DNA from: Oscillospiraceae bacterium
Lineage (GTDB): Bacteria > Bacillota > Clostridia > Saccharofermentanales > Saccharofermentanaceae
DNA: 64,000 bases
Assembly: GCA_015069205.1 (NCBI GenBank)
Contig: SVIZ01000012.1
Coordinates: 1-64,000, forward strand
Direction: 5' to 3'
The number at the start of each line of letters is the position of its first letter. The stretch's first letter is position 1. Both the position numbers and the translations under genes were made by a program. Of the stretch, positions 16,771 to 26,637 are shown one piece after another. The notes under the pieces were generated by a model. That model was not told the origin of the DNA and searched no databases. It was given only the letters and a program-made list of their open reading frames with translations.

Positions 16771-18864
16771 TTAGTGATTATTGTTGTCGGGGAAGTCCAA
16801 CTTCAGATTGATGAACTTACCCGTGTCTTCCATGACGATATCCGCATCAAAGGTCTTGTCCTTTTTCTGCGAATAAAGTCCCTTGACGTGAACGCGCCCC
16901 TTATCCAGGAGCCCTGCAACCAATGTCTTGGTTACTTTCTTCTTCATGGATGAAAGGAGCTTATTGTCCTTGACGATGAAGAACTTGCAGTCGTTATTAC
17001 TGCAATAAAAGCTCTTCTGTCCCTCATATACGGGTGAACCGCAACGAGGGCATTTGCCGATTGTTTCTCTTACAGAAGCATCCGCGAACTTTCCTGCCGC
17101 TTCCGAAGAAGGGTTCATGTTGGAACGGATCATGTTGCCGGTAAATACCGAGATACTGTTCATGAAATCTTCCGCGTTCTTCTCACCGCGCTCTATCTGC
17201 ATCAGCGAGTTCTCCCAATCTGCCGTGAGTTTGGGAGATTTAAGAACTTCCGGGAGAATACTGATCAGGGTGATACCTGCATCGGTAGGGATAAGCTGCT
17301 TGCCTTTGCGCTCAGCGTAACGGCAGGAGATGATCTTTTCGATCATGGACGCTCGGGTAGCAGGAGTACCGATGCCTTTCTTCTCGGTATCTTCGTCGAA
17401 GTCTTCGTTTCCCGCCGTTTCCATAGAAGACAGCAAAGAGTCTTCCGTATAAGGCTTGGGTGGAGAAGTAAAGTGCTCCGACTTGCTCATAGCCACGCTT
17501 TCAAGAGTCTGTCCGTTTGTAACTTCAGGAAGCTCGGCAGGCTCTTTCTCATCGTCACTTTTATCTGAGTTTCCGATATAAGAGCGATAGGCCCTCTCGA
17601 TACTTTTCCAGCCGTTCTCGATAACGGTCTTGCCCTTTGCCTTAAACTCTTCGCCGGCACAGGTGACAAGGACTTCCGTATCCATATAGATGTGAGCGGA
17701 ATCCGTCGCACATAAAAGCTGCTTGGAGATAAGCATCAGGATGTCCTGCTCCGCATTGGTAAGCTCGGATATCTTCGCCTTGGCTACCTCAGCAGTTGGG
17801 ATGATCGCATGGTGATCCGTGACTTTCTTGCTGTTAAGGACACGCTTCACATTGATCTCGCCCGTCGAAGCTTTCCCAAATGTGAAGAGTTTACGTACGA
17901 TCTCTACCATTGACCTGGCTGTATCTTCCATGTCTTCGGTAAGGAACCTGCTGTCCGTTCTCGGGTAAGTAACGAGCTTCTTCTCGTACAAGGACTGCGT
18001 AGCATTAAGTGTCTGCTGTGCGGTCATACCGAGATAACGGTTCGCCTCACGCTGAAGAGTAGTAAGATCGTAAAGCTTCGGGGGATTGATGCTCTTCCTG
18101 TTATTCGTAACGGAAGTGATCACGGCTGTCTGTCCGCTGCACTTATCGACGATCACGTCGGCTTCATTCTCATCGAAGATCTTTTCCTTCACGGCTTCAA
18201 ATCCTTCAGATGACAGATGCACGTTGAAGTACTTCTGCTTAACGAAGTTCTTGATCGCATCGGATCGGTCTACGAGCATTGCAAGAGTCGGAGTCTGAAC
18301 ACGTCCGACAGTAAGCTTTCTGCCATACAGTGTCGTAAAAAGCCTTGTGGCATTGATACCAACAAGCCAGTCAGCTTCCGATCTTGATATTGCTGCATCG
18401 TAGAGATTATCGAAGTCGTGACCCGGACGAAGGTTATCAAAGCCTTCGCAGATCGCTTGATCTTCCATCGAACTGATCCAGAGTCGCTTAAAAGGCTTCG
18501 TGCATCCGGCTTCGTTATAAACGAGACGGAAGATAAGTTCTCCCTCGCGTCCGGCATCTGTCGCACAGATCAGTTCATCGACATCGTTTCTGAACATAAG
18601 CTTTCTAAGAACCTTGAACTGCGATACCTTATCTGAGGTAACTTCCCACTTGAAGTTTTGGGGAAGTATAGGAAGGTCTTCCTTGTTCCAGTTCTTGTAC
18701 TTAAGGTCATATGCATCAGCCTGACAGAGCGATACCAGATGACCGAAGCACCATGAAACGATATAGCCGTTTCCTTCGAGATAACCGTCGTATCTTTCAG
18801 TTGCACCGATCACTTTTGCGATCGACATACCGACACTCGGTTTTTCTGCTATTACAAGTTTCAT
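16771..18864 (-). CDS. topB: DNA topoisomerase III of a conjugative element
   Basis: The product is 697 residues from ATG 18864 (the frame also opens at a TTG 12 bases earlier). The N-terminus MKLVIAEKPSVGMSIAKVIG and the ATDAGREGELIF segment form the Toprim domain. The type IA active-site tyrosine is Tyr300 in LVTYPRTDSRFL. The C-terminus carries a zinc ribbon (CPRCGSP and a CSNNDC pair) and a short basic domain. Elements of the Tn1549/CTn type usually encode such an enzyme, thought to relax or decatenate DNA during transfer. A terminator separates it from the DUF4366 gene. Confidence 0.95.
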   Translation of the reverse strand: MKLVIAEKPSVGMSIAKVIGATERYDGYLEGNGYIVSWCFGHLVSLCQADAYDLKYKNWNKEDLPILPQNFKWEVTSDKVSQFKVLRKLMFRNDVDELICATDAGREGELIFRLVYNEAGCTKPFKRLWISSMEDQAICEGFDNLRPGHDFDNLYDAAISRSEADWLVGINATRLFTTLYGRKLTVGRVQTPTLAMLVDRSDAIKNFVKQKYFNVHLSSEGFEAVKEKIFDENEADVIVDKCSGQTAVITSVTNNRKSINPPKLYDLTTLQREANRYLGMTAQQTLNATQSLYEKKLVTYPRTDSRFLTEDMEDTARSMVEIVRKLFTFGKASTGEINVKRVLNSKKVTDHHAIIPTAEVAKAKISELTNAEQDILMLISKQLLCATDSAHIYMDTEVLVTCAGEEFKAKGKTVIENGWKSIERAYRSYIGNSDKSDDEKEPAELPEVTNGQTLESVAMSKSEHFTSPPKPYTEDSLLSSMETAGNEDFDEDTEKKGIGTPATRASMIEKIISCRYAERKGKQLIPTDAGITLISILPEVLKSPKLTADWENSLMQIERGEKNAEDFMNSISVFTGNMIRSNMNPSSEAAGKFADASVRETIGKCPRCGSPVYEGQKSFYCSNNDCKFFIVKDNKLLSSMKKKVTKTLVAGLLDKGRVHVKGLYSQKKDKTFDADIVMEDTGKFINLKLDFPDNNNH

Positions 18865-18904
18865 TATTTGTTTCAAAACCTCGCTTTCTTAAGTATTTCG
18901 GGAA

Positions 18905-18941
18905 TAAAAAAGGGAGCTACGCTTGCTAAGGCGGAACTCCC
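18905..18941 (-). terminator. Intrinsic terminator before topB
   Basis: In minus-strand RNA GGGAGUUCCGC and GCGUAGCUCCC pair over ten of eleven positions around an 8-base loop and are followed by six U. It separates the transfer genes upstream from topB. Confidence 0.8.
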
Positions 18942-18967
18942 GCAAAGGAATGAAATATCATGTTGTC

Positions 18968-19771
18968 TTACTCCTCGTCGTCAGATTCCTCTTCGGTCTC
19001 GGATTCAATCTCTTCAGATTCCTCGGACTCTTCGTCCTCGTTCTCGTCGGGAAGATCCTTCTCGTACTCTTCATCGTCCTCGAACTCGGCGTCCTCATTA
19101 ATCTTGCCGTCCTTCTTAGGCTTGATCTTCAGGAAGTAATAACCGCCGCCGATTGCAGCAACAACACCGACTACCACAAGAAGCATTGTTATAGAGCTGC
19201 CTGCGCCTTTCTTCTCGGTATCTTCAGGATTCTCGTCGGGTTCAGGTTCGGTATCACCACCGCCAAGGATGGAGAAACCGGAACCGCCCTCTGTTCCTTC
19301 GCTGCCTTCAGAGCCTTCCTCGGGGAAGTACTCCGCGACCTGTTCATCGGACAGAAGAGCTCTTAAGTCTGCATCGTCAACCTGATTCAGGAAGTGAACA
19401 TTGTTGCCGTTCTTGGTGTGCTCGATCACGATATAGAATGTGTGGTTATCTCTTGTCGTGACTGTCAGAAACTCAATACTCAGAGCATCTTCGCCTTCGA
19501 TATCGTCCTGCAATGCCATGTTGCCCGTAGGAGTAAGACCGAAACCGTACTCGGTCGGTGCGCCTGTCTCTTCGGGGATAACCGGTGACTGAGTCTCGAC
19601 GGGCTCAGTCTCGGCAGGGGTTGTCTCTGTGGTTTCAGTAGCGGCAGGCTCTTCGGGAGTTGTCGTTTCCTCGGGAAGCGGATCTGCCCAGACCGCACCT
19701 GCCATGGTTGTTGTGATAAGTAAGGCGGCAAGTATTCCTGCCGCCTTGTGCTTCAATCTGTTCTTAATCAT
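18968..19771 (-). CDS. DUF4366 (CD1107-type) surface protein
   Basis: The product is 267 residues: a signal peptide (LAALLITTTMAGAVWADP), a proline/threonine/glutamate-rich stretch, a central domain of about 90 residues (DALSIEFLTVTTRDNHTFYIVIEHT) typical of DUF4366, a transmembrane helix near residues 195-215 and a very acidic cytoplasmic tail. It is therefore a membrane-anchored, surface-exposed component of the transfer apparatus. Its start overlaps the stop of the DUF4315 gene by 8 bases. The exact role in CTn-type elements is not known. Confidence 0.85.
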   Translation of the reverse strand: MIKNRLKHKAAGILAALLITTTMAGAVWADPLPEETTTPEEPAATETTETTPAETEPVETQSPVIPEETGAPTEYGFGLTPTGNMALQDDIEGEDALSIEFLTVTTRDNHTFYIVIEHTKNGNNVHFLNQVDDADLRALLSDEQVAEYFPEEGSEGSEGTEGGSGFSILGGGDTEPEPDENPEDTEKKGAGSSITMLLVVVGVVAAIGGGYYFLKIKPKKDGKINEDAEFEDDEEYEKDLPDENEDEESEESEEIESETEEESDDEE

Positions 19772-20030
19772 CGATTTCTACCTCGCTTTCATGATTTGTA
19801 GTAAATGTTCCGCGCGCCTGCTCGAAGGATCGCTGCTGTTCTTGAACCGTCTTAAGCGTCTGCATAACATCGCCGCCTTTCTCGGTCATGGCTCTGATCA
19901 CGGCAACGATCTCTTCGTTTTCCGCCTGACGCGCCTGCTGATGAAGTGCTCTGAGCTGCTCCTCAGCTTCGCGCTTCTTTGCCTCTGTCTTCTTGATGTC
20001 CTCGCGGACTTTTCGCCAATCTTTCTTCAT
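19764..20030 (-). CDS. DUF4315 family protein
   Basis: The product is 88 residues, mainly a long charged coiled coil (EDIKKTEAKKREAEEQLRAL and on), as in DUF4315 proteins of clostridial conjugative elements. It sits between the NlpC/P60 gene and the DUF4366 gene, its usual place, and overlaps the latter. It has no membrane segment. Function unknown; a structural link between transfer proteins is a guess. Confidence 0.8.
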   Translation of the reverse strand: MKKDWRKVREDIKKTEAKKREAEEQLRALHQQARQAENEEIVAVIRAMTEKGGDVMQTLKTVQEQQRSFEQARGTFTTNHESEVEIDD

Positions 20031-20048
20031 GTTGATAAATCTCCTTTC

Positions 20049-21962
20049 TCATGGTTCCGGAAGTCTTCCGAAACACAAAAAATGCTCTTGCCAGTAAGAT
20101 GTCTCAATGGATGTGTACTGTATCGGTTTACCGCAGTGGATCATCATGCCGTCTCCAACATAGATGCCGACGTGACTTGCAGGGCCGTCGCAGTTATAGG
20201 TCTTCTCGAAGAAGATCAGGTCTCCCGGTCTTGCTTCAGAAGGACTTACGATCGTACAGATATTCATAAGTCCCGTAGCGCCGAGTCTTCCGACATTCCA
20301 TCCGTTACCGCAGTGATTGATTACCCATGAAACAAATCCCGAACAGTCGAAACTCGTTGAAGGAGATGAGCCGCCGAATACATACGGATATCCGAGATAC
20401 TTGTTAGCCTCTCGGATCATTTTCGCGAAGCGTTCATCTTCCAGATACTCGGGTGGTATCTCGTAATAGAGTGTCGGCGTTTGAGTCCGATCACCGAACA
20501 GATAACTTCTGTTTCCGAGTGTCGCCTGATAATTGCGATACGACTGGAACTCTTCTTCGTTAAGATTCTCGAAAACAACCATTTCAAGTCCCTTATTTGT
20601 AAGAGATACATTCAGTATCGTGACCTCATATTCCTCGGTCTCTGTGATCGTAATAACCTGCGTCTCAACCTGACCAGTCTTAGGATTTCGAACCTGCCTT
20701 GTTTCAGTCCTTGTTACTTCACGCGTTCTAGTCTCGGTCGTCTCCCAGATATTTAAGGTGTACTGCTGCTGGAACAATGAATTGATCTCACTTGTGACCT
20801 GATCCGAAGTAAACTCTCCGTACTTGACGGTGAGGTACGATATCAGGGCATAAGGGTCATGAGATATTTCATCGATCTGATACTGATACTCGTCATACCC
20901 CGGATAAGATGTTTCCATGTTGTCGATCTGCGCCTGAAGACCAGATTCCAACCCGCAGTAGATCGCTTCGGCAGCATAGATTTCTTCATCTGTCGCCAGA
21001 TATGTCGTTCCGAGGATTATGCTACTTGAGCTTCCGCCCATAGAACTGCACATCGTAAGTGAGCAGACGATCATGAAGATGCCGAGAGCAATAAGGATCG
21101 CGATAGCAATCGCACCCTTGTGATCTTCTACGAAGTTCTGAACCCTCTCCTTAAGCCTTGCTCCGAGTCCGCCGTCTTTGGTTGCCGTTGATCTCTTCTT
21201 GGTAAGAATCGACCCGGTATCACCATCACGCTTCTTGGCAGCATATTGCTTCTTGATCGCACGTTTCTGCTGCTCTTTTCTGCGTGACGGTTTCTCGGAT
21301 ATCACATCGGGCTCTTCGTCATCGAACTTAAGATGACCTGAAGATGATTCTGACCTCGAGTTATCTCGGGCTCTGTTTCTCTCATCCTTATGAGATTCAA
21401 ACCTCAGAGACGATACCTTTCTTGCACCTTCCTCTGTAAGTCTGGTGCCTTCATCAAAAGCTTCAACCGAAGCATTATCATCCGAAGATTCCGATACTTT
21501 CCTGTGGATAGCAGAAGAAGTGTACCCGGTCGCAGCATTAAGAGCTTCATCGTCGAAATGCAGTCTTTTGTACTGCTCTTTCTTAATCGCTTTCTTGATA
21601 TCAACTTCTTTCTTGATGGACTTAGTTCCGGTATGAAGTTCGCCCCTCTGAAGACTCTCGGACTGAAGGTTCACTACCTTTTGTGTAAGTCTGGGACCTT
21701 CCTTATTAGTCAGCTTGGAAGTATCTGCTTTGGGAGCTTCGGGAGAAGAAAAATCCCGAGAAGTTTCTTCCAAAGAACTTTCCCGGGATTCTCTTTCAAT
21801 CTCTCGATCGGGTATCACTCTTGTCTCAGACGCGGCTTGACTCGCTTCAGCGTTCTCGCGGTACTTTTCCGCATACATCCTGCTTCTGGACTTATGAGAA
21901 GGATCTTCATAAGATCCGTGATCCGCATCGCGGACGCTGTTATCACTTAATTCATTCCGCAT
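20049..21962 (-). CDS. CD1108-type mobile element protein with NlpC/P60 hydrolase domain
   Basis: The product is 637 residues. The first 280 residues are charged and low in complexity and presumably cytoplasmic. One transmembrane helix follows near 290-315. The outer part ends in an NlpC/P60 (C40) peptidase domain with Cys540 (FDCSGFVSW), His597 (ASHVGIYV) and a third polar residue near His609. Such enzymes open peptidoglycan at the mating channel, the role of VirB1-like or CwlT-like proteins in Gram-positive type IV secretion. GAGGTGATC precedes the ATG. Confidence 0.9.
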   Translation of the reverse strand: MRNELSDNSVRDADHGSYEDPSHKSRSRMYAEKYRENAEASQAASETRVIPDREIERESRESSLEETSRDFSSPEAPKADTSKLTNKEGPRLTQKVVNLQSESLQRGELHTGTKSIKKEVDIKKAIKKEQYKRLHFDDEALNAATGYTSSAIHRKVSESSDDNASVEAFDEGTRLTEEGARKVSSLRFESHKDERNRARDNSRSESSSGHLKFDDEEPDVISEKPSRRKEQQKRAIKKQYAAKKRDGDTGSILTKKRSTATKDGGLGARLKERVQNFVEDHKGAIAIAILIALGIFMIVCSLTMCSSMGGSSSSIILGTTYLATDEEIYAAEAIYCGLESGLQAQIDNMETSYPGYDEYQYQIDEISHDPYALISYLTVKYGEFTSDQVTSEINSLFQQQYTLNIWETTETRTREVTRTETRQVRNPKTGQVETQVITITETEEYEVTILNVSLTNKGLEMVVFENLNEEEFQSYRNYQATLGNRSYLFGDRTQTPTLYYEIPPEYLEDERFAKMIREANKYLGYPYVFGGSSPSTSFDCSGFVSWVINHCGNGWNVGRLGATGLMNICTIVSPSEARPGDLIFFEKTYNCDGPASHVGIYVGDGMMIHCGKPIQYTSIETSYWQEHFLCFGRLPEP

Positions 21963-21976
21963 AAGATCTGATCACC

Positions 21977-22555
21977 TCACTTGATCTCTTCGATAGTGGA
22001 GTTCTCCCATCTTGTGAAAACCTCTTCGGCAAGAGCCTTTGCGTTATGAACTGTATCATCGTACTTCTGCTTATTTACAGGAGCCTGATACTTTGTCGCA
22101 ACGTAGTACTTGGCCATGAGATCGATCGCATCGGTAAGGTCGATCATGTCCTTCTGCATCGCATAAAGATCGTCAAGCTTCATGATGACGCAGGGATCGT
22201 CATTGTTTGCCTTTTCCTCGGATGCATCCGCCTCTGCAATGGGAAGCTCCGTCACTTTGCAATCAGGACAGCCGCAGTGCACACGCGAACTAAGCACTCC
22301 GCTAAGCGTATTAAGAATCTCGGGAATCACCTCAAGATCATCCCCGATCGTCTCTTCGGCGGCCTCTCTTACATGGAGATAAGCCCTGTGGTGCTTCTTA
22401 AGCTCGCTTTCCTCACGGTAAAACTCGATAAGAGTCATGTGCATATCGACGAGCGTGCTTACGGCCGTGGCGATAGCCATGAACTGATCGAAATCAAGCT
22501 CCACCTTGTTGTCCTGTGCCTGTACCTTAGTGTTCTTCTTGTTAGGGTTAGTCAT
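21977..22555 (-). CDS. Hypothetical conjugative-element protein
   Basis: The product is 192 residues, helical and acidic, with a cysteine pair CGCPDC in the middle. No membrane segment is seen. GGAGG lies nine bases before ATG 22555, and the stop of the VirB4 gene is only two bases upstream. It sits between VirB4 and the NlpC/P60 gene, so it belongs to the transfer operon. I do not recognise a named family. Confidence 0.7.
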   Translation of the reverse strand: MTNPNKKNTKVQAQDNKVELDFDQFMAIATAVSTLVDMHMTLIEFYREESELKKHHRAYLHVREAAEETIGDDLEVIPEILNTLSGVLSSRVHCGCPDCKVTELPIAEADASEEKANNDDPCVIMKLDDLYAMQKDMIDLTDAIDLMAKYYVATKYQAPVNKQKYDDTVHNAKALAEEVFTRWENSTIEEIK

Positions 22556-22557
22556 AG

Positions 22558-25023
22558 TCAAATACCTCCTTCATTCGTTTGTTCATTAAGTTTCGTTGTC
22601 ATGATGTGATAAAGCTTCGTGTCCTTCGGGAACTTATCCTTGAACGGGATGATCGTTCTGCCGTAGAACAGGAGTCCTTCGCCTTCGTTACTGTTCGTGA
22701 CGAACGATAACTGGTGAGGACTGATGTTAAGCTGCTTGGCAAGAATCTGTCTGTCTCCGCCTGCCTGATTGAGCATGTAGATGTAGTCTGAGTTCTCGAA
22801 GATGTTCTCGATCTCACGGGATGCAAGAAGATCCTTTACGTTCTGAGTGATGCCGGTAGGAATACCTCCCCACTTTCTGAATCGCTTCCAGATCTCAACG
22901 GAATAGGCTGCCGTCTGCTCATCCTTCAAAAGAAGGTGGAACTCGTCGATGTAGTACCTCGTGGACTTGTGCTCCGCGCGGTTTATCGTGACTCTGTTCC
23001 AGACCTGATCCTGTACGACCAGCATTCCGATCTTCTTGAGCTGCTTACCGAGCTCCTTGATGTCAAAGCACACCATACGGTTGTTGATATCAACGTTCGT
23101 TCTGTGATTAAAGACATTCAGGGAACCGGTGACATAGATCTCAAGTGCCGTCGCAATGCGCTTCGCTTCCGGCTCGTCCTGAGCAAGGATAGTGTTGTAT
23201 AGATCTTCCATGATGGGCATATTCTCCGGAATCGGGTTCTGAAGATAGTTCATATAGGTAAGTCTTACGCATCTGTCGATGATCGTTTTCTCGACAGGTT
23301 CAAGCCCCGTCTTAGATCCGACGATAAGTTCGCAAAGAGACAAGATGAAGTCTGCCTTGAAGCTTACCGGGCTCTCGTCTTCCGAGTAGTTCAAGTTGAT
23401 ATCCATCGGATTCACGTACTGGTGACTTGCAGGCGAGATCTTGATGACCTGACCGTGAAGCATGTTCACAAGGGGACTGTACTCGCCCTCAGGATCACAG
23501 ATGATGATGTCATCCTTTGTGATAAGGAAGGCATTCGCCATCTCACGCTTTGCCGAGAAGGACTTACCGGAGCCCGGTGTACCGAGTATCAGACCGTTCG
23601 GGTTTTTAAGAAGCTTCCTGTCGGCCATGATCATGTTATTACTGATAGCATTGATGCCGCAGTACAGGGCTTCGTCTGCCTGAAAAAGCTCTTCCGTGGT
23701 AAACGGTACGAACACGGCAGTAGCAGAAGTGGTAAGACCTCTCTGGATGTCGATCTCGTTGATACCGAGCGGAAGGGAACTCATGAGACCCTGCTCCTGT
23801 CTGAAATCCAATCTCTTGAGCGCACAGTTATATTTCTGCGCGATCGCTGCTGTCTGAAACAGGATGTTATCGAGTTTCTTCTTACTCGTCGCCGTGTTCA
23901 TGATGAGGATCGTTACAAGGAACATTCTCTCGTTACGGCTCTGAAGATCTTCCAAGAGTTTCTTGGCTTCACCGCCGTATGTCATGAGGTCGGAAGGCAG
24001 AACATCCATGTCATATCCGGCACGGACCGCCTTCTTCTGTTCCTCGATCTTCATCTTGTCGAGATCTGTGATCTTCGACTTGATCTGCTTGATCGCCTTT
24101 GCCTGATCGATCGACTGTACATGCAGGTTCACGATTATGGAATTATCCATATCGAGGAAGTCTGCAAGCATCTTGTCCGAAAGCTCCGGTGCAAGAATGT
24201 GAAGGAAAGATACCGCTCCGATCGTCTTTCCCATACGGAAATACTTCGAGTCTCTGAAATCAAAGCTCGTCGGTGCGATAAAGTCCTTGGTCGAAAGACC
24301 TGTCTCGGCGATAAGGTCGTAAGAGAATACGAACGGCTCCTGTGTCTCTTCGTTGAAGGTCGTATACAGAAGCTTCAATCTCTCGAAGCCTGTCATTGAC
24401 CTTGCTGCAACGCCCATAGCCTTCAGGTTATTGATGATGTCCGTCTCGATCCTCTCAAGTTTGGGCTTAGCATCCTTAAGGTTATTAGCCTCAATCCCGA
24501 AAGTGATGTACTTCTTTCTCTGAAGTCCGTTGTTACCTTTGGAAAGCTGAGTCTTAAGAACTCCTGCGTACTCTTCGCGGATATCGTCGAAGTCATCTCC
24601 CTGCGCAGGGATATCGATCGTCTTCTGCATCTCTCTTACATTCGCGTACTGGCTCATGCATGAGATCTGCAAGGAGATGTTCGGATCGAAGTAATTATAG
24701 AAATCACACCAGAACCCGAACGCGGCTGTCTTATCCTCATTGTTCGCAAGCTGATAGTTGATATCACCGAATGCGATGCACTTGTTGAAGTGCTTGTTAT
24801 CGACCTGGCAGATACCGTCCTTATATATTTCCTTATAAGGAATAGACTGCTGAGCCGTCTTGGGGATCTTAGCCTGCTTTCTCTCTTTGGCCTTCGCCTT
24901 GAGGATCTGCTTCTTCTCTTCGGCTGTCAGGATAGAACCGGTCTCACTTCCGTTTCTTACGGCTGTTTTGACCTTGCGCTTTATGGGCTTTTCGATTACC
25001 TGAGCCTGTTTGCTCTTCGTCAT
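22558..25023 (-). CDS. VirB4/TraE-like conjugation ATPase
   Basis: The product is 821 residues. The Walker A motif is GTPGSGKS at 481-488, with ICDPEGEYSPLV just after and a Walker B region (RYYIDEFHLLL) near 700. The length and order fit VirB4-type ATPases that energise the mating channel. A basic N-terminal region of about 60 residues precedes the VirB4 N-terminal domain. The start at ATG 25023 has AAGGAGG upstream, although rather far, and lies 80 bases inside the end of PrgI, an unusually long overlap. Confidence 0.93.
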   Translation of the reverse strand: MTKSKQAQVIEKPIKRKVKTAVRNGSETGSILTAEEKKQILKAKAKERKQAKIPKTAQQSIPYKEIYKDGICQVDNKHFNKCIAFGDINYQLANNEDKTAAFGFWCDFYNYFDPNISLQISCMSQYANVREMQKTIDIPAQGDDFDDIREEYAGVLKTQLSKGNNGLQRKKYITFGIEANNLKDAKPKLERIETDIINNLKAMGVAARSMTGFERLKLLYTTFNEETQEPFVFSYDLIAETGLSTKDFIAPTSFDFRDSKYFRMGKTIGAVSFLHILAPELSDKMLADFLDMDNSIIVNLHVQSIDQAKAIKQIKSKITDLDKMKIEEQKKAVRAGYDMDVLPSDLMTYGGEAKKLLEDLQSRNERMFLVTILIMNTATSKKKLDNILFQTAAIAQKYNCALKRLDFRQEQGLMSSLPLGINEIDIQRGLTTSATAVFVPFTTEELFQADEALYCGINAISNNMIMADRKLLKNPNGLILGTPGSGKSFSAKREMANAFLITKDDIIICDPEGEYSPLVNMLHGQVIKISPASHQYVNPMDINLNYSEDESPVSFKADFILSLCELIVGSKTGLEPVEKTIIDRCVRLTYMNYLQNPIPENMPIMEDLYNTILAQDEPEAKRIATALEIYVTGSLNVFNHRTNVDINNRMVCFDIKELGKQLKKIGMLVVQDQVWNRVTINRAEHKSTRYYIDEFHLLLKDEQTAAYSVEIWKRFRKWGGIPTGITQNVKDLLASREIENIFENSDYIYMLNQAGGDRQILAKQLNISPHQLSFVTNSNEGEGLLFYGRTIIPFKDKFPKDTKLYHIMTTKLNEQTNEGGI

Positions 25024-25375
25024 AAAGTTTCAAAACCTCCTTCTCGTAGATATTTTTCTGAATGGCACCGTACATGTTTCTTGTCTCATAGGGTCTTACG
25101 CCCGGGTACTTGATCTTCTGTCTGTAGATAGACATCAGGATCTTTTCGAGCGGTCTGCCGTCCTTCTCGTACACGCCGAACATAAACAGCGGCAGCACGA
25201 TCACGATCATGATGCAGGCCGCGAAAGTCGTGCCTAAGACTCCTTTGGTCAAAAAATAAGCGGGTAATCCTAAGACTCCCGCTGAACCGAAACATATAAG
25301 TTGCCTCTTGGTAAGGTTAAACATAACCTTGGTCTTGACCCTTGTTAGGTCTTTAGGGACTTGAACATAAGCCAT
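24944..25375 (-). CDS. PrgI family membrane protein
   Basis: The product is 143 residues from ATG 25375, placed eight bases after a GGGG ribosome site. MAYVQVPKDLTRVKTKVMFNLTKRQLICF followed by two close hydrophobic helices is diagnostic of PrgI proteins, the small membrane partners of VirB4 in Gram-positive conjugation (VirB3-like). The C-terminal charged region overlaps the VirB4 gene by 80 bases in another frame. It follows the VirB6-like gene by 40 bases. Confidence 0.88.
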   Translation of the reverse strand: MAYVQVPKDLTRVKTKVMFNLTKRQLICFGSAGVLGLPAYFLTKGVLGTTFAACIMIVIVLPLFMFGVYEKDGRPLEKILMSIYRQKIKYPGVRPYETRNMYGAIQKNIYEKEVLKLYDEEQTGSGNRKAHKAQGQNSRKKRK

Positions 25376-25418
25376 GTTCATCGCCCCCTTTACTGATTGT
25401 TTCCATGTTTACCTCCTG

Positions 25419-26291
25419 TTAGTGTGCATTGAATACCGACTTGCTGATCGAACCGGTCTTAAAGAGTGCAAAGCACAGAACGACCGTATATGCGGCTATC
25501 GAGAACAGAGCGCCGTGAACATCGTCCGCGACTGTCATGGAATTAACGAGGACACAGTAGATGCCCACGATAACCATGATGAAGAAGCCCTGGAAACCAA
25601 GTGCAAGAAGTCCTCTTGCATAGTTGTTTCCGATCTGTCCCCACTCTCTGTTCGTGAAAGTAGCGAAGGGGATAGGAGCGATCGATGTATAAAGATAGAT
25701 CTCGATCATACGACCGTACATGACGACCGTGATGAGAATGGAGATGATCTTCATACACATAGATACGATCATGGTCTCAAGAGAAAGCTGAAGAAGCTCG
25801 CCGACATCCATGGTCAGCATCTCCGCCTGCATCTGCTGAATGACCTGATCCGTATTGATCGCCGTGCTTCCGCTTATCACTCCTGCCGCTCCGTTTACTA
25901 CATACTGCCCGATATCGAATATCGCCATGACTATGTTGAACGTATTCGTTACAAGCCAGACGGCGATAAAGGACTTGAATACCCACTTAAAGAACATCCA
26001 GGTATCTACATCGTGCAGATTGTTTTTCTCCGTGATCATGCTTATAAGTTCATAGGTCAGAACAAATGCGATGATCATGCCTGCGATCGGGATGATGACG
26101 TTGTTGGAAAGGCTTCGCACCATATTGAAGATGCTTGAGTTCCAGCCTTGGGGAGTCTGTCCCACTTGTCCCGCGATCGTTCCGGTCTTCTCATTTACGT
26201 CGGTAAACATGCTGGTAAGATTTCCGGTAATAAAGTCTCTGAGTAAGCCACAGAGCCAATCTTCCAAATCATCTAATAATCCGTCCAGCAA
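25419..26291 (-). CDS. VirB6/TrbL-like conjugation membrane protein (CD1112 type)
   Basis: The product is 290 residues with six to seven transmembrane helices and an amphipathic N-terminus (LLDDLEDWLCGLLRDFI) usual for CD1112-type proteins. It forms the polytopic part of the transfer channel in the inner membrane. The start is TTG at 26291, preceded by a full AAAGGAGG at nine bases; no ATG competes. It lies between Maff2 and PrgI, the usual order. Confidence 0.9.
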   Translation of the reverse strand: MLDGLLDDLEDWLCGLLRDFITGNLTSMFTDVNEKTGTIAGQVGQTPQGWNSSIFNMVRSLSNNVIIPIAGMIIAFVLTYELISMITEKNNLHDVDTWMFFKWVFKSFIAVWLVTNTFNIVMAIFDIGQYVVNGAAGVISGSTAINTDQVIQQMQAEMLTMDVGELLQLSLETMIVSMCMKIISILITVVMYGRMIEIYLYTSIAPIPFATFTNREWGQIGNNYARGLLALGFQGFFIMVIVGIYCVLVNSMTVADDVHGALFSIAAYTVVLCFALFKTGSISKSVFNAH

Positions 26292-26379
26292 TTTTTGTTA
26301 CCTCCTTTGCGGTAATGGGAAAGCCTGCCTTTCGTCTTGGAAAAGCAGGCCGCCCCGCGTTACTTCTTCTCGTCACTTC

Positions 26380-26595
26380 TCAGCCGAAGAGTCCGGCAAG
26401 GAGAGGAACGAGTGTAGTACCGATAAGAGCCACACCTCCGCCTGCCATGAGCTGCTTCATGCCCTGAGACTTTGCACCCGGGTTATCGTTACCGTAACCC
26501 TCGAGAAGATTGATAACACCCCAGATACCAAGACCTGCTCCGAGTGCTGTTACGAGTGTCTGCAATACTGTTACTGCGCTGTTGAAAAATGCCAT
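26380..26595 (-). CDS. Maff2 family membrane protein
   Basis: The product is 71 residues with two hydrophobic helices joined by a GYGNDNPGAKSQGMKQLMAGGG loop pattern, diagnostic of the Maff2 family of clostridial conjugative elements. It resembles pilin-like VirB2 proteins in size and layout, but that equivalence is inference. AGGAGG precedes the ATG. A terminator upstream separates it from VirD4. Confidence 0.9.
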   Translation of the reverse strand: MAFFNSAVTVLQTLVTALGAGLGIWGVINLLEGYGNDNPGAKSQGMKQLMAGGGVALIGTTLVPLLAGLFG

Positions 26596-26637
26596 AAAAA
26601 TAAAACCTCCTGTAAATAAATGATTTTTCTTGAAAAC

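Noticed and set aside
23422..24399. A 325-codon open frame on the plus strand opposite VirB4
   Set aside because: It lies wholly antisense to a gene with clear ATPase motifs, has no ribosome site, and its composition is what the complementary strand of a biased coding sequence gives.
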